NCBI GenBank assembly: GCA_027494055.1
Contig: JAOSJO010000012.1
Coordinates: forward strand, 124,001 to 188,000
Source of the DNA: Anaerolineae bacterium
GTDB taxonomy: Bacteria > Chloroflexota > Anaerolineae > Aggregatilineales > JAFGMM01
Reading direction: 5' to 3'
Length of the DNA: 64,000 nt
Shown here: piece after piece, positions 42,490 to 53,554 of the stretch
Layout of the letters: every line of letters starts with the position of its first letter
Numbering within the stretch: position 1 is the stretch's first letter
Made by a program: the position numbers and the translations under genes
The notes under the pieces: generated by a model
Databases searched by the model: none
What the model was told of the DNA's origin: nothing
Seen by the model: only the letters and a program-made list of their open reading frames with translations

Positions 42490-43024
42490 CGTCAGACGCG
42501 CCGAAAGGCGCTTCGAAAGCCGCAACGACGCCGGCCGGAATGCCATTCCCTGACCACAACAGGGGATCACGTCCGGTACAGATCCACCCGCGTGAGCGGT
42601 AGCTCAGCGGCGTCGTTGCGGCTCTTTGACAACAACACCTGAAACACGTCCGTCCCCCAATCTCGAAACCGAGCGCCAAAAGAGGCGTGCATCGCCCTCA
42701 CCGCACGATCCTGAACGCTGGCATCGGGCTGCTGCGCGTGCGCCGCATTCATCGCTCCACCTCCGCAAACAGAACACGGGGTTGTGCACGGCAGTGTCAG
42801 TCTATGACAGAGCGCGCCGGTTGGCTGGCCTCTGGCAAGCGCAGAGTCAAGGGCGCGTTAAGGCGCGCCGCGCATCGATAGAATTGGCGTGGCATTTGCA
42901 ATCGCAGCGAATTGATGTACACTGTGCAAGTGGGTTGGGAAAAACTGGAGACTTTTCATCAACGACCAACGACTGACCTAGCAGGCGTGACGCCCCCAGA
43001 CCGACCACTACAGGAGAAAGCAGC

Positions 43025-43677
43025 ATGCCAGAAGTCGTCATGTCAGGCTTGTACTACCCGAACAAGTTTGCCCTTATTACGTTCAAAGCTATGGAAGAAG
43101 TAATGGGCAAAAACGGCCTGAACGCGGTCCTGAACCTGGCCGGCCTCGCCAAATACATCAACGCTTACCCGCCCGACAACCTCGACAAAGAGTTCGACCT
43201 TGCCTACTATACGGCGCTGCAAGTGTCGCTCGAAGACATGTACGGGCGTCGTGGCGGGCGCGGCCTCTCGCTGCGCGCTGGCCGCACCCTCTTCGCGGAC
43301 GCGCTCAAGAGCTTCGGCGCGATGGCCGGCGTGGGCGACCTGGCGTTCAAAGTGCTGCCTCTTCAAGCCAAGCTCAAGGTCGGGTTGCCGGCGGTCGCCG
43401 GCATCTTCCGGCAGTTCAGCGACCAGGTCAGCTTCGTGCATGACGAAGGCGACCGCTACGTGTACACCTATGAGATCGTCGATGGCGTGCGCACCTGCCC
43501 GATGTGCGCGCCCAACCGCGTCGCAGAGCGCCCGGTGTGTCACATCGGCCAGGGCTTGTTGCAGGAAAGCCTGCGTTGGGTCAGCGGGGGCACGAGTTCA
43601 AAGTTGACCTTGCGACGTGTATCGCGTGCGGCGACGACAAAGGGCGCACGGTGATCTACAAGGACCCGATCACCTGA
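43025..43677 (+). CDS. V4R/4-vinyl-reductase-like (heme/hydrocarbon-binding) domain protein, one frameshift ~43590
   Basis: TCPMCAPNRVAERPVCHIGQGLLQESL; C-term resumes HEFKVDLATCIACGDDKGRTVIYKDPIT. Confidence 0.5.
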
Positions 43678-43984
43678 GGCGCTTCAGGTGCGAGCACAGC
43701 TTGCCCCCTCGCCACGGCTCCGGCAATGTGTGGCTTTCCCTGAACACTCAAACGCACAGGCCATCTCTATCACAGGTGGCTTTGTGTCATATGACACGCG
43801 CACTTTGTGACTTGTGCCGTTGAGCACGGTAATTTCTCAATGGTAGACTGGTTAGTGTTGGGCACACGGTCCAGGCAAGGAGGAGCGTATCGATAGAAAG
43901 CAGTCAGTTTCACGCTGCGTGACGCCTGGGGGCGTCCCTTTCGCCCGCTCGACAGAGAATTCGCTTCATCAGGAGGAGGCCTAG

Positions 43985-45205
43985 ATGAAAACCTGGCGAC
44001 GCTTAACGGTGCTGTGCGTGCTGGCCGCGATGCTAATCGGCACGGGCGTGGCCGCCGCACAACAAGATGAATTCGTGTTCGGTCTGGTGCTGGTCGGGCC
44101 GAAAGACGACCACGGCTGGAGCGAGGCGCACTATGCCGCCGGCGAGTACGTCATGGAGAATATCCCCGGCACGCGCATGGTGGTCTTTGAAAGTCTGAAC
44201 CCCGCCGATGCGCCCGAAACCACGCTGGAGCAGGTCGTCGATTCGATGGTCGCCGAGGGCGCGAAGCTGATCTTCACCACCTCGGATGCCTTTGAGCTGG
44301 ATACGCCGCCGGTGGCCGAGAAGTACCCCGACGTGGTGTTCATCAACATCTCCGGCAGCAACGTCCTTGAGGGCGAAGCGCCCGACAACCTGGGCAACAT
44401 CATGGGCGAGATGGAATGGGGCAAGGAGATCGCCGGGTGCGCGGCGGCGCTCGCCACCCAGACCGGCAAGATCGGCTATCTCGGCCCGCTGATCAACTTC
44501 GAGACCCGCCGCCTGGCCGCGTCGGCCTATCTGGGCGCGAAGTACTGTTATGAGACCTACGCCGGCAAAGACCCCGCCGAACTGGAATTCACCGTCACCT
44601 GGATCGGCTTCTGGTTCAACATCCCCGGCGTCACCCTCAACCCGACCGACGAGGTGAACCGTTTCTTTGACGCCGGCGTGGACGTGGTGATCTCCGGCAT
44701 CGACACCACCGAGGCCATCGTCGAGGCGGGTCGCCGCGCCGAAGAGGGCGAGGTGGTCTGGGCCATCCCCTACGACTACGTAGGTTCCTGCGCCGAAGCG
44801 CCCGAAATCTGCCTGGGCGTGCCCTTCTTCAACTGGGGGCCGGCCTACATCCAGACCGTCCAGGCGGTGATGGACGGCACGTGGGAGCAAAGCTGGGACT
44901 GGAACCCGCCGGACTGGGAAGACCTGAACAACCCAGACACGACCGCAGCGGGTTATGTCTACGGTGACGGCCTGACCGACGAGCAGATGGCGACGTTGGA
45001 TGAGTTCATCGCTATGCTCGCCGAGGTGGCGGCTGAGGGCAACTTCGCGCTCTGGCAAGGCCCGCTGGCTCTGCAAGATGGCACCATCATCGCGGAAGAG
45101 GGCGAGTGGGTGGATCCCATCGGCACGAAGGAAGGCGACCCGGTCGGCATCTGGTACCTGCCGCAACTGCTCGAAGGGATGCAGGGCGCCAGCACGAGCG
45201 AGTAA
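43985..45205 (+). CDS. BMP family (PnrA/Med) ABC substrate-binding protein
   Basis: FVFGLVLVGPKDDHGWSEAHYAAGEYVMENIPGTRMVVFES; intact. Confidence 0.9.
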   Translation: MKTWRRLTVLCVLAAMLIGTGVAAAQQDEFVFGLVLVGPKDDHGWSEAHYAAGEYVMENIPGTRMVVFESLNPADAPETTLEQVVDSMVAEGAKLIFTTSDAFELDTPPVAEKYPDVVFINISGSNVLEGEAPDNLGNIMGEMEWGKEIAGCAAALATQTGKIGYLGPLINFETRRLAASAYLGAKYCYETYAGKDPAELEFTVTWIGFWFNIPGVTLNPTDEVNRFFDAGVDVVISGIDTTEAIVEAGRRAEEGEVVWAIPYDYVGSCAEAPEICLGVPFFNWGPAYIQTVQAVMDGTWEQSWDWNPPDWEDLNNPDTTAAGYVYGDGLTDEQMATLDEFIAMLAEVAAEGNFALWQGPLALQDGTIIAEEGEWVDPIGTKEGDPVGIWYLPQLLEGMQGASTSE

Positions 45206-45225
45206 CGTTGATCTAACGTACCATA

Positions 45226-45260
45226 GGGGCAAGGGCGAACTTACTTCGCGCCCTTGCCCC
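45226..45260. terminator. Intergenic hairpin between BMP gene and ATPase gene
   Basis: Perfect 12-bp inverted repeat GGGGCAAGGGCG/CGCCCTTGCCCC. Confidence 0.75.
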
Positions 45261-45330
45261 GCCTGTTGCCCGGTCACCGTTCTTGATACAATTACCCCTA
45301 TCAATCCAGGCCGCAAAAAGGCCCGCACCC

Positions 45331-46837
45331 ATGCGCGTGGACCTGCACCACATCCACAAACGGTTTGGCCCCGTACACGCCAACAATGATGTCACCCTCA
45401 GCTTCGAGGGCGGGCGCATCCACGCGCTGCTCGGCGAGAACGGCGCAGGCAAGAGCACGCTGATGAAGATTCTGTCCGGCTTCTACACCGCCGATAGCGG
45501 CCAGATCGTGCTCGACGGCGCACCGGCGCACTATGACACGCCCGCTGGCGCGATTGCGCACGGCGTCGGCATGTTGCATCAGGACCCGCTCGACTTCGCG
45601 CCGTTCTCGGCGCTGGAGAACTTCATCTACGGGCAGGCGGGCGGCGTCGCCCAGAGCCGGCGCGCGGCGCGCGCCGCGTTCGACGCGCTTGCCGCCCGCC
45701 TCGGCTTCGATCTTGACCCGGACGCCTACATCGACGCGATGACCATCGGCCAGCGCCAGCAGTTGGAAATCCTGCGCCTGATGAGCCTGGGCGTGCGCGT
45801 CCTCATCCTCGACGAGCCAACGACCGGCATCTCCGCCGAGCAGAAGGCCGTGCTATTCGACACGCTGCGCCGTCTCGCCGGCGAGGAGGGGATGAACATC
45901 ATTTTCGTCTCGCACAAGCTCGAAGAGGTCGAGGAACTGTGCAACGACGTCGCGGTGCTGCGCCAGGGCCGGCTGGTGGGCGTGCGCGAGATGCCGTGTG
46001 CGACAGTGGAGATGGTCGCGATGATGTTCGGCCAGGCGCTGGCCCGCACTCCCCGCCCCCCCGCGATCCTCGGCGACCCGGTCTTGCAGACACAGGGCCT
46101 GACCGTGCGGGCCACGCGCCTCGCGCTGGAGGGGCTGAACCTCACCGTGCGGGAGGGCGAGGTCGTCGGGCTGGCGGGCCTCGATGGGAGCGGCCAGGCG
46201 CTCCTGATGGGCGCGTGCGCCGGCCTGCGCAAGCCCGACGCCGGGCGCGTCCTGATTGACGGAAAGGACCTCACCCGCCGGGGCTACCACGCCTTTGCAG
46301 CCAGCGGCGTGGCCTATGCCTCGGCCGGCCGGCTGGAGGAGGGGTTGGTCGGCGGGCTGACGCTCGCCGAGCACTTTGCGCTGGCAGACGCCGAGCCGCG
46401 CCGGTGGCTCGATTGGGAAGCGGATCGACGCCACGACGCAGGAACGGATCGCGCAGTTCAACATCAAGGGGCGCGCGGCGGACGACGCGCGGAGCCTCTC
46501 CGGCGGCAACCAGCAGCGCCTGCTGCTTGCGCTCATGCCGCCGAACCTGCGCCTGCTCCTGCTTGAGCACCCCACGCGCGGCCTCGATGTCGAAAGCGCC
46601 GCGTGGGTGTGGAGCCGGCTGCTCGCGCGGCGCGCGGACGGCACGGCGATCATGTTCATCTCCGCCGACCTGGACGAGATCGTTGAATACAGCGACCGCA
46701 TCCTCGTCTTCTTCGCCGGCAGGGTGACGGAGATCACCGACCCCGCTGCCACGTCCGTCGAAGCGCTTGGCTATCTGATCGGCGGCAAGGAGGTCGCAGC
46801 GCAGGGTGCGCCACACGAAGGGCAGGCGGCGGGATGA
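45331..46837 (+). CDS. Nucleoside/simple-sugar ABC ATPase (tandem NBD), one frameshift ~46410
   Basis: GENGAGKSTLMKILSGFYTADSG; TIGQRQQLEILRLM; second domain LSGGNQQRLLLALMPPNLRLLLLEHPTRGLD. Confidence 0.9.
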
Positions 46838-48258
46838 AACGGTCCCATGCGGTCAGCAACGTGGTCACTATCGCCGGGGCCATCATCCTGGGCCTGGGCC
46901 TGACCACGCTGATTCTCCTCGCGGTGGGCGCGCCGCCGCTCGATGCGTTCGCCAACCTCCTGCGCGGCGCGTTCGGCCAGCTCATCGGGCCGGACGGCGG
47001 CCTGAACCTGCTCAATTCACGCACCGGCGCAACGCTCACGTTTTGGATTCCGCTGCTGCTCTGCTCGACCGGGCTGTTGCTAACGTTCACCGGCGGCCTG
47101 TGGAACATCGGCGTCGAGGGGCAGATGACGCTGGGCGCAATCGCGGCAAGCTTCATCGCGTTGCAGGTGGGCACCATTGTGTTCCCGACCGACCTGGGCG
47201 TGATCGTCACACTCAGGCAGGCACGCGCCATCACCTCGGTGGAAGCATCTCCGCAACCTGCGCGTCGGCGTGGCGGACGAGTCGCTCCTGTACGAGGTCA
47301 ACCTGCCCGGCAACGTGGAGGTTGTCGTCTTCGACGCGCTGGATGCGGCGACGGCGGCAGCGCGTGAGCGCGAAATCGATGTTGTGATCGCCCCGCGCGC
47401 CGACGTGGAGGCGGCAACCGGCGCGGGGACCGGGTTGGCGCTCAGCAACATCGAACTGACGCGCCACCTCCCCGGACCGCTGCTGCTCGCACTTGCGCTG
47501 GCCCTGGCGATGGTCGGCGGGGCGGCGTGGGGATATTGTGCGGCGTCTTGAAGACGCGCGGCAAGGTCCACGAGATTTTCGGCGGCGTGGCACTGAACAA
47601 CATCGCAGCGATCTTCGCCATCTACCTGATTTCCGGCCCCTGGCAGCCGCCCGAAGGCGGCAGCGCGCAGTCAACGCCGCCTTTCCCCGCACACACGCTG
47701 CTCCCGCGCCTGCCCGACGTGCCCCTCAGCCCGCTTGCGCTCGTGCTGGCGCTCGTCTTTCTCGTACTGGTGTTCCTTGCGCTGCGCGGCAGCTTCTGGG
47801 GCCTGCGCCTCAAAGCAATGGGCAAGAACGCGCGCTCGGCCTTCTTGCTCGGCGTCCCCGTCCAGAAGCACACGCTGCTCGCGTTCGCGCTGTGCGGCGC
47901 GCTGGCCGGCCTGGGCGGCTCGACGCGGGCGCTCGGCGTTTACTACAGCCTGCGGCCCAACATCGCCGGCGGGATCGGCTTCCTGGCGCTGCTGGTGGTG
48001 TTGCTGGCGCGCGTGCGCGCGCCGTGGGTGCCGTTCATCTCCTTCTTCTTTGCGGCGATCCTGAGCGGCAGCACCGAACTCAGGATACAGATGCAGCTCG
48101 ACGCCTCGCTCGCCGGGGTGCTTCAGGGCTTCCTCGTGCTCTCGATGCTGATCGCGCTGGGGGTGCGCGGCTGGCTTGCGCGCCGGCGGCACGCCAGCGA
48201 AACCGACGCCGGGGCGCTCGTTGAACCGGCGCGCGTATCAGAGGCGGCGGAGGGCTAG
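46834..48258 (+). CDS. Nucleoside/simple-sugar ABC permease (BPD_transp_2) with ~90-aa inserted soluble domain, frameshifted
   Basis: GGLWNIGVEGQMTLGAIAASFIALQVGTIVF, then insert NLRVGVADESLLYEVNLPGNVEVVVFDALDAATAAAREREIDVVIAPRADVEA, then LALALAMVGGAAWGILCGVLKTRGKVHEIFGGVALNNIA. Confidence 0.85.
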
Positions 48259-48261
48259 GCG

Positions 48262-49233
48262 ATGGGCGACGAGCTGATCGCCAACCTGGCGTCCATCGTG
48301 CGCTTCGCCACCCCCTTGATTCTGGCGAGCATCGGGAGACCATCACCGAGCGCGCCGGCGTGGTCAACCTCTCGCTCGACGGCTCGATTGTGCTCTCGGC
48401 GCTGGCGGGCTTCGTGGGCGCATACGTCAGCGGGAACGTGCTGGTCGGGCTGGCGTTGGCCGCGCTCGTCGGCATGACGATGGCGCTGATCGTGGCGTTC
48501 ACCAGCCTCACGCTCAAGCAGGACCAGGTAGCGGTCGGCTTCGTGCTTACGCTCCTGGGCGCAGACCTGGCGATCTTCCTCGGCAGGGACTATCGCGGGC
48601 AGCGCGGCGTGTACCTGAACCAGACGCCGCTCCCGGTGCTGAGCGACATCCCGGTCATCGGACCGATCTTCTTCAACCACAGCGTGATCGTGTACCTCGG
48701 CTTCGTCGCGATTCTGGCGGCGTGGTGGTTCATGTACCGCGCGCGGCCCGGCCTGGCGCTGCGCGGCGTCGGCGAGCGGCCCGAGGCGGCGTTTGCGCGC
48801 GGCGCGCGGGTGCGGATGCTGCGCTTCGTCTACGCGGCGGCGGGCGGGGGCGCTGGTGGGGCTGGCCGGCGCGGAGTACTCGCTCGACGTGCGGCGCGGC
48901 TGGGCGGCCACGCCCAACATGCTCGGCGAAGGGTGGATCGCGCTCGCGATTGTGATCTTCGGCGGGTGGCACCCGTTCAAGGTCGCGTTCGGCGCGTACC
49001 TGTACGGCGCGCTCAAGACGCTTGCCTCCGTGCTCCAGCAGCAGACCAACCTGCCCTTCGTGCTCATCAACATGCTGCCGTGGATTCTGATGATCCTGAC
49101 GCTGCTTTCGGTGAGCAGCGGGCTGGTCGAACGGCTGGAGCGCGCCGCGCCGAAGCGCTATAAGCCACTGGTGCGCGTGATCCTGCGCTCCGAAGCGCCC
49201 AGGGCGCTCGGCGGGGACTTCGAACGCGAGTAA
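48262..49233 (+). CDS. Nucleoside/simple-sugar ABC permease, two small frameshifts
   Basis: VVNLSLDGSIVLSALAGFVGAYVSGNVLVGLALAALVGM; GEGWIALAIVIFGGWHPFKVAFGAYLYGALKTLA. Confidence 0.85.
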
Positions 49234-51267
49234 TTAACGTAGTAAGCGGTATTCGTGCACAATAGAGGCTATCTCTTGTGGCGACAATCCATCACTCTGT
49301 CGTGATATGAATCTCCCGCCCAGATGATCGGTGTACCGCGATCGTGTATGGTCGACAAACTTTCCATAGACGACACGATTACGTGCACAGCTTATAATAC
49401 ATGCGACGCGCGCTCTGGAAATCGATACGTAAAGGAGCCGCGCAGCCTCAAGCACGAGGCCAGGATATGGTTGTCTCTTCGGACCTGGAAGGATTTCCTC
49501 CTCAAGCCCCGGGACAAAGACAATTGCAGCGTCGAGACCTTTGGCACCGTGCATTGTCATCATCCGGACTTTCGGTGGAAGAACCCCACCAGAGGGCAAA
49601 GGCTGGCCCAGTCGCTCGTACACTTCCTTCAGGATTGCCTCTTTTTGTTCATCAGTATCGGCCCACAGGAAATCTCTTGTTTCTCTAAGCGTGATTTCTG
49701 GGGGCAGGTTAGAAGTGTTATTCACCCACTCCTGCCCCGCGCCACTTCCCAACATACCATCTAGGAGATTCTCGATATCGCCGCCACGGAGCATCAGAGT
49801 ATCAGATGACTGCCATTCCCTGACCTTGGCAATCTCTGCTGCTGCACGGTTTGATGGCAGACAAAGCTCGTCCACTAAACACGCCATCAGGCAGACGCTG
49901 ATAAGAAGATATCTTTGAACCTCAGATTGTTCTGTAATACCGCATTGGCAATCGAATCACAGGTTCCAACGCCTACACCTCTCAGAAGACCAAGCAGGGT
50001 CCTATGAGCTATGTAGTCATCAGGATCGCAGATTATTCTCAATAGAGCCAGCGCTAAACGCCCACCATCCGTATCAACATAATCGTCAGCCCGTGGCTTT
50101 TTCATATGGGATTTCAAGAGAGTCAAAGGCATCAGTCAGAGTGCTCTCGAGTACTCTCCGATTGCTTATTAGAATGAGGATTTCGCGCGGTGGGATCTTA
50201 GCCTGGATGAGATCACGACATGACTCAGCAATTGCGCGAGCTTCAGTAACGCCACTTGCGAAAATCCAGCGATGAACACAGCCTTCTAGCGGCGGGTCAG
50301 CGGCTGAGTAAGAGGGACTTCAGTGTCTTGGGAATTCGGTTAGGAAGCTGGTATGCAGTTATGAGTGACGACGCGGCCTGAACAACCTCAGGAGTACACC
50401 TGAAGCAATCACTGAGGCTATGCCTGCCAGCAGCCATGTGCTCATGTGTGAAGTTCTGAATACCTTGAGGAAATGCAAAACGAAATGAATAGATACTCTG
50501 ATCGTCGTCTCCAGCAACAAACGTGATTACGCCGCCGCGTATCAGGTGATCCACAAACTCCAAATCACAGGGATTCAGATCCTGAAACTCGTCCACTATC
50601 AAGTGCTCGATATTTAGTTGGTCAATTGCATCCAGCCGACCAGAGGAGATACTCTGTACACATAGTCGAATAATCTCCCCAGGCAGAACAGAAGCATAAG
50701 TCTGTGTTCTTGGTCCATGAAACCTGCCAAAGCAATCTCGTTCAGTTGAGTCTATGGGTGGGACAGGAGGAACATAATTCGGAGGTTTTGCTGCAAGGTG
50801 CTCCAATACGCCTCGTAATCTCGCCTGATTTCCTCACACCTCTTTGGACGAATACGCGAAGTCTGCGAGAACTCAGCGTCATAGATGTTCTTAATTTCCC
50901 AGTCATCCATTACCATTGGGTCAACTGGGTACGTGAGCAGGCCAGCATACCTGAGTGTTCGCAGTGCGAGTGAATGCATCGTAGAAACACTCACCTGAGA
51001 ACCTTGAAGAAGACCACGTTCAGAGCAATACTTGTGGATACGGGACCTAAGTTCAAGTGAAGAGGCGCGAGTGAAGGAAATAACGAATATTCTGTCTGGA
51101 TCGACACCGTTGTCCAATAGCCACCGCACTCGTTCCTCAATTGATCGGGACTTACCAGTCCCAGGCCCTGCAACGAGACGTACTTGTTGGTTTGGATCAT
51201 GGGCAGCGGCGAATTGGACTGATTGAGCTGCCTGCACCTGCTCCAGGAGTGATAGGCATTTCCTCAC
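49234..51267 (-). pseudogene. UvrD/Rep-like superfamily I helicase, broken into several ORFs
   Basis: VRLVAGPGTGKSRSIEERVRWLL; VISFTRASSLELRSRI; HLIVDEFQDLNPCDLEFVDHL; VAGDDDQSIYSFRFA; MMTMHGAKGLDAAIVFVPGLEE. AT-richer than flanks. Confidence 0.75.
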
Positions 51268-51270
51268 CTC

Positions 51271-52239
51271 CTACAATACTAGATTTCGAGCGCCTGCTTC
51301 CAGTTGCGCCACCGACGTGTTCCCGCCGGAGCACACGACGCCGACCCTCTTGCCGCGCAACTGGTCGCGCATCGTGTAGGCCGCCGCCAGCGGCGTCGCG
51401 CCCGCCGCTTCGGCGAGTGTGTGCGCGCGCTCGACCATCCACACCATCGCCTGCATGATCGCCGCGTCGGGCACGAGCACGAAGTCGTCAAGCTGCTCCC
51501 ACAGGATCGCCTGCGGCAGCGCGAAGGCCGTCCCGGTCGCCAGCCCCTCGGCGAGCGTCTGGTTCGGCGCTTCCACCAGGCGCTTCGCCTGCCATGAGCG
51601 ATACGCCGCTGGCGACGCCTCCGACTGCGCGCCGATGACCCGGATCGCCGGCCTGACCGCGTGCGCGGCGATACAGGTTCCTGCTGCGCCGCTGCCGCCG
51701 CTCACCGGCACCAGGATCACGTCCAGTTCCGGCTGGTCCTCAAGCATCTCCACGGCATACGTGCCCACGCCGGCGATCAGGTGCGGCTCGTTGCCGGGGT
51801 GCACATAGCGGATGCCGTGCGCCTCCGCCAGCGCCTCGCAGTGGAGCCGCGCGCCGTCGAAGCGCGCGCCGTGGAAGATGACCTCCGCGCCCATCCCGCG
51901 CATCGCGGCGACTTTGCCGGGGTTGGCATTTTCGGGCACGACGATCTGCACCCTGAGGCCGAACAGCCATCCCGCATACGCCACCGACTGCCCGTGATTG
52001 CCGGTCGAGCAGGTAATCAGCCCGCGCGCGCGCGTCTCTCCATCGAGCTGCGCGGCAAGGTTCACGCCGCCACGCACTTTGAACACGCCGATGGGCTGGT
52101 AGTTCTCGTGCTTGATGTAGACTTCGGTCCCGATCAGGTCGTTGATCGCCGGGTAGGTGTGCAGCGGCGTGCGCGCGAGGTATGGGCGGATGCGGTTCCG
52201 CGCGGCGATCACGTCAGCGAAAGCAGGCTGTTGCTCCAT
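51271..52239 (-). CDS. Threonine/serine dehydratase (PLP-dependent)
   Basis: YIKHENYQPIGVFKVRGGVN; CSTGNHGQSVAYA; VPVSGGSGAAGT; VCSGGNTSV. Confidence 0.9.
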   Translation of the reverse strand: MEQQPAFADVIAARNRIRPYLARTPLHTYPAINDLIGTEVYIKHENYQPIGVFKVRGGVNLAAQLDGETRARGLITCSTGNHGQSVAYAGWLFGLRVQIVVPENANPGKVAAMRGMGAEVIFHGARFDGARLHCEALAEAHGIRYVHPGNEPHLIAGVGTYAVEMLEDQPELDVILVPVSGGSGAAGTCIAAHAVRPAIRVIGAQSEASPAAYRSWQAKRLVEAPNQTLAEGLATGTAFALPQAILWEQLDDFVLVPDAAIMQAMVWMVERAHTLAEAAGATPLAAAYTMRDQLRGKRVGVVCSGGNTSVAQLEAGARNLVL

Positions 52240-52282
52240 GAAGCGATAGCTCCTTTTGTCTCGAAGGCGGAACGAATATAGA

Positions 52283-53554
52283 TTACCCCAGGCTGACAGG
52301 ACGCACCGCCCGCGCCAGGCGGACCTCACGCCACGCCAGCCACGATACCCAGGGCAGCACAACCGCCAGCAGCGCCGCCGCCAGCAGGCACACGCCGCGC
52401 AGATCGACGAAGGGCAGGAGCGCGAACGCCAGAAGCGGCCCGGCGGCGCTCCCCAGGTCGCCGACGGCGTTGAGCACACCCAGCACTCGCCCCTGCCGGT
52501 TGTCGCCGCTGTGGTCGCCGGCGAGGGTGATCGCCTGCGTCTGGAGCACGCCGGTCGCGACCGCGCTCAGCAGCAGGCCGGCGATGACGACCGCCCCGAC
52601 GCCCTCCGCCGCCATGACCAGCGACGCGACGCCCAGCACGAGCGCAAGTATCACCAGCCCCCATCGGTTGCCGCGCCGGTCCGACAGCCAGCCGGCGACC
52701 GGGGATGCGACCAGGCTCAACACCTGGTTCGCCGCCGCCACTGCGCCGGTCAGCGTCGTCAGCGGAATCGCCACGCCGGCAAGCGCAACCGCGTCACCGA
52801 TGCGCTGCTGCAGGAGCAGCGGCAACACCGCGCCCAGCGCGCCCAGGAAGACCAGCCAGTTCAGGCCGAGCACAAGCATCGCCGTGACGAGCGCCGCCCG
52901 CGCGCGCGGCGTGGGTGGCGCGGGCAGCGCTGCCGGCGCGGAGTTGCGCGCCGCCCGGCGCTGGCGCGTCTCCGGCAGGAAGGCCCACCACATGAGCGCG
53001 GCAAGCGAGGTCACAAGCGCGAAGACGACAAACGCGCTCCGGTAGCCAAGCCAGTCCACGCACACGCCGCCGAGCAACGCACCCGCGCCCAGCCCGACAA
53101 ACGACCACATCTGGTAGCGCCCGACGAGGCGGCCCCGGTTGGCGTGCGCGGCGAGGTCAAGCACGGCGGTGCTCCCGCCGAGCCAGATGCCGGCCCACGC
53201 CCACCCCCACAGCAAGCGACCGACCAGCAAGGGCCAGAAGCCGGGCACAGCATAGAGCAGGTTGACCAACGCGCCGAGGCACAGCGACGGCACCAACACG
53301 CGGCGGCGCGGGAGGCGCTCGATCAACACGCCGTAAGGGCTGTTCAGGAAGATGCGCACCGCGCGGTTCGCGGAGAGCATCAGCCCCACGTCGGCCAGGA
53401 GGATGCCCGCCTGCGCCGTCCGGGTGGGCAGCGCCACGTAGAGCGTCGTGTCGCCGAGGAGCGACAGCGCCGTGCCGAGACCGAGCAGCCACAGCGTGCG
53501 CTCCGCCGCAAACGATTCGCGCCGTGCGCGCAGCCCCAGATCAATCGAGGGCAT
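52283..53554 (-). CDS. MFS transporter
   Basis: Approximately 12 hydrophobic segments; LSDRRGNRWGLVILALVLGV. Confidence 0.85.
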   Translation of the reverse strand: MPSIDLGLRARRESFAAERTLWLLGLGTALSLLGDTTLYVALPTRTAQAGILLADVGLMLSANRAVRIFLNSPYGVLIERLPRRRVLVPSLCLGALVNLLYAVPGFWPLLVGRLLWGWAWAGIWLGGSTAVLDLAAHANRGRLVGRYQMWSFVGLGAGALLGGVCVDWLGYRSAFVVFALVTSLAALMWWAFLPETRQRRAARNSAPAALPAPPTPRARAALVTAMLVLGLNWLVFLGALGAVLPLLLQQRIGDAVALAGVAIPLTTLTGAVAAANQVLSLVASPVAGWLSDRRGNRWGLVILALVLGVASLVMAAEGVGAVVIAGLLLSAVATGVLQTQAITLAGDHSGDNRQGRVLGVLNAVGDLGSAAGPLLAFALLPFVDLRGVCLLAAALLAVVLPWVSWLAWREVRLARAVRPVSLG

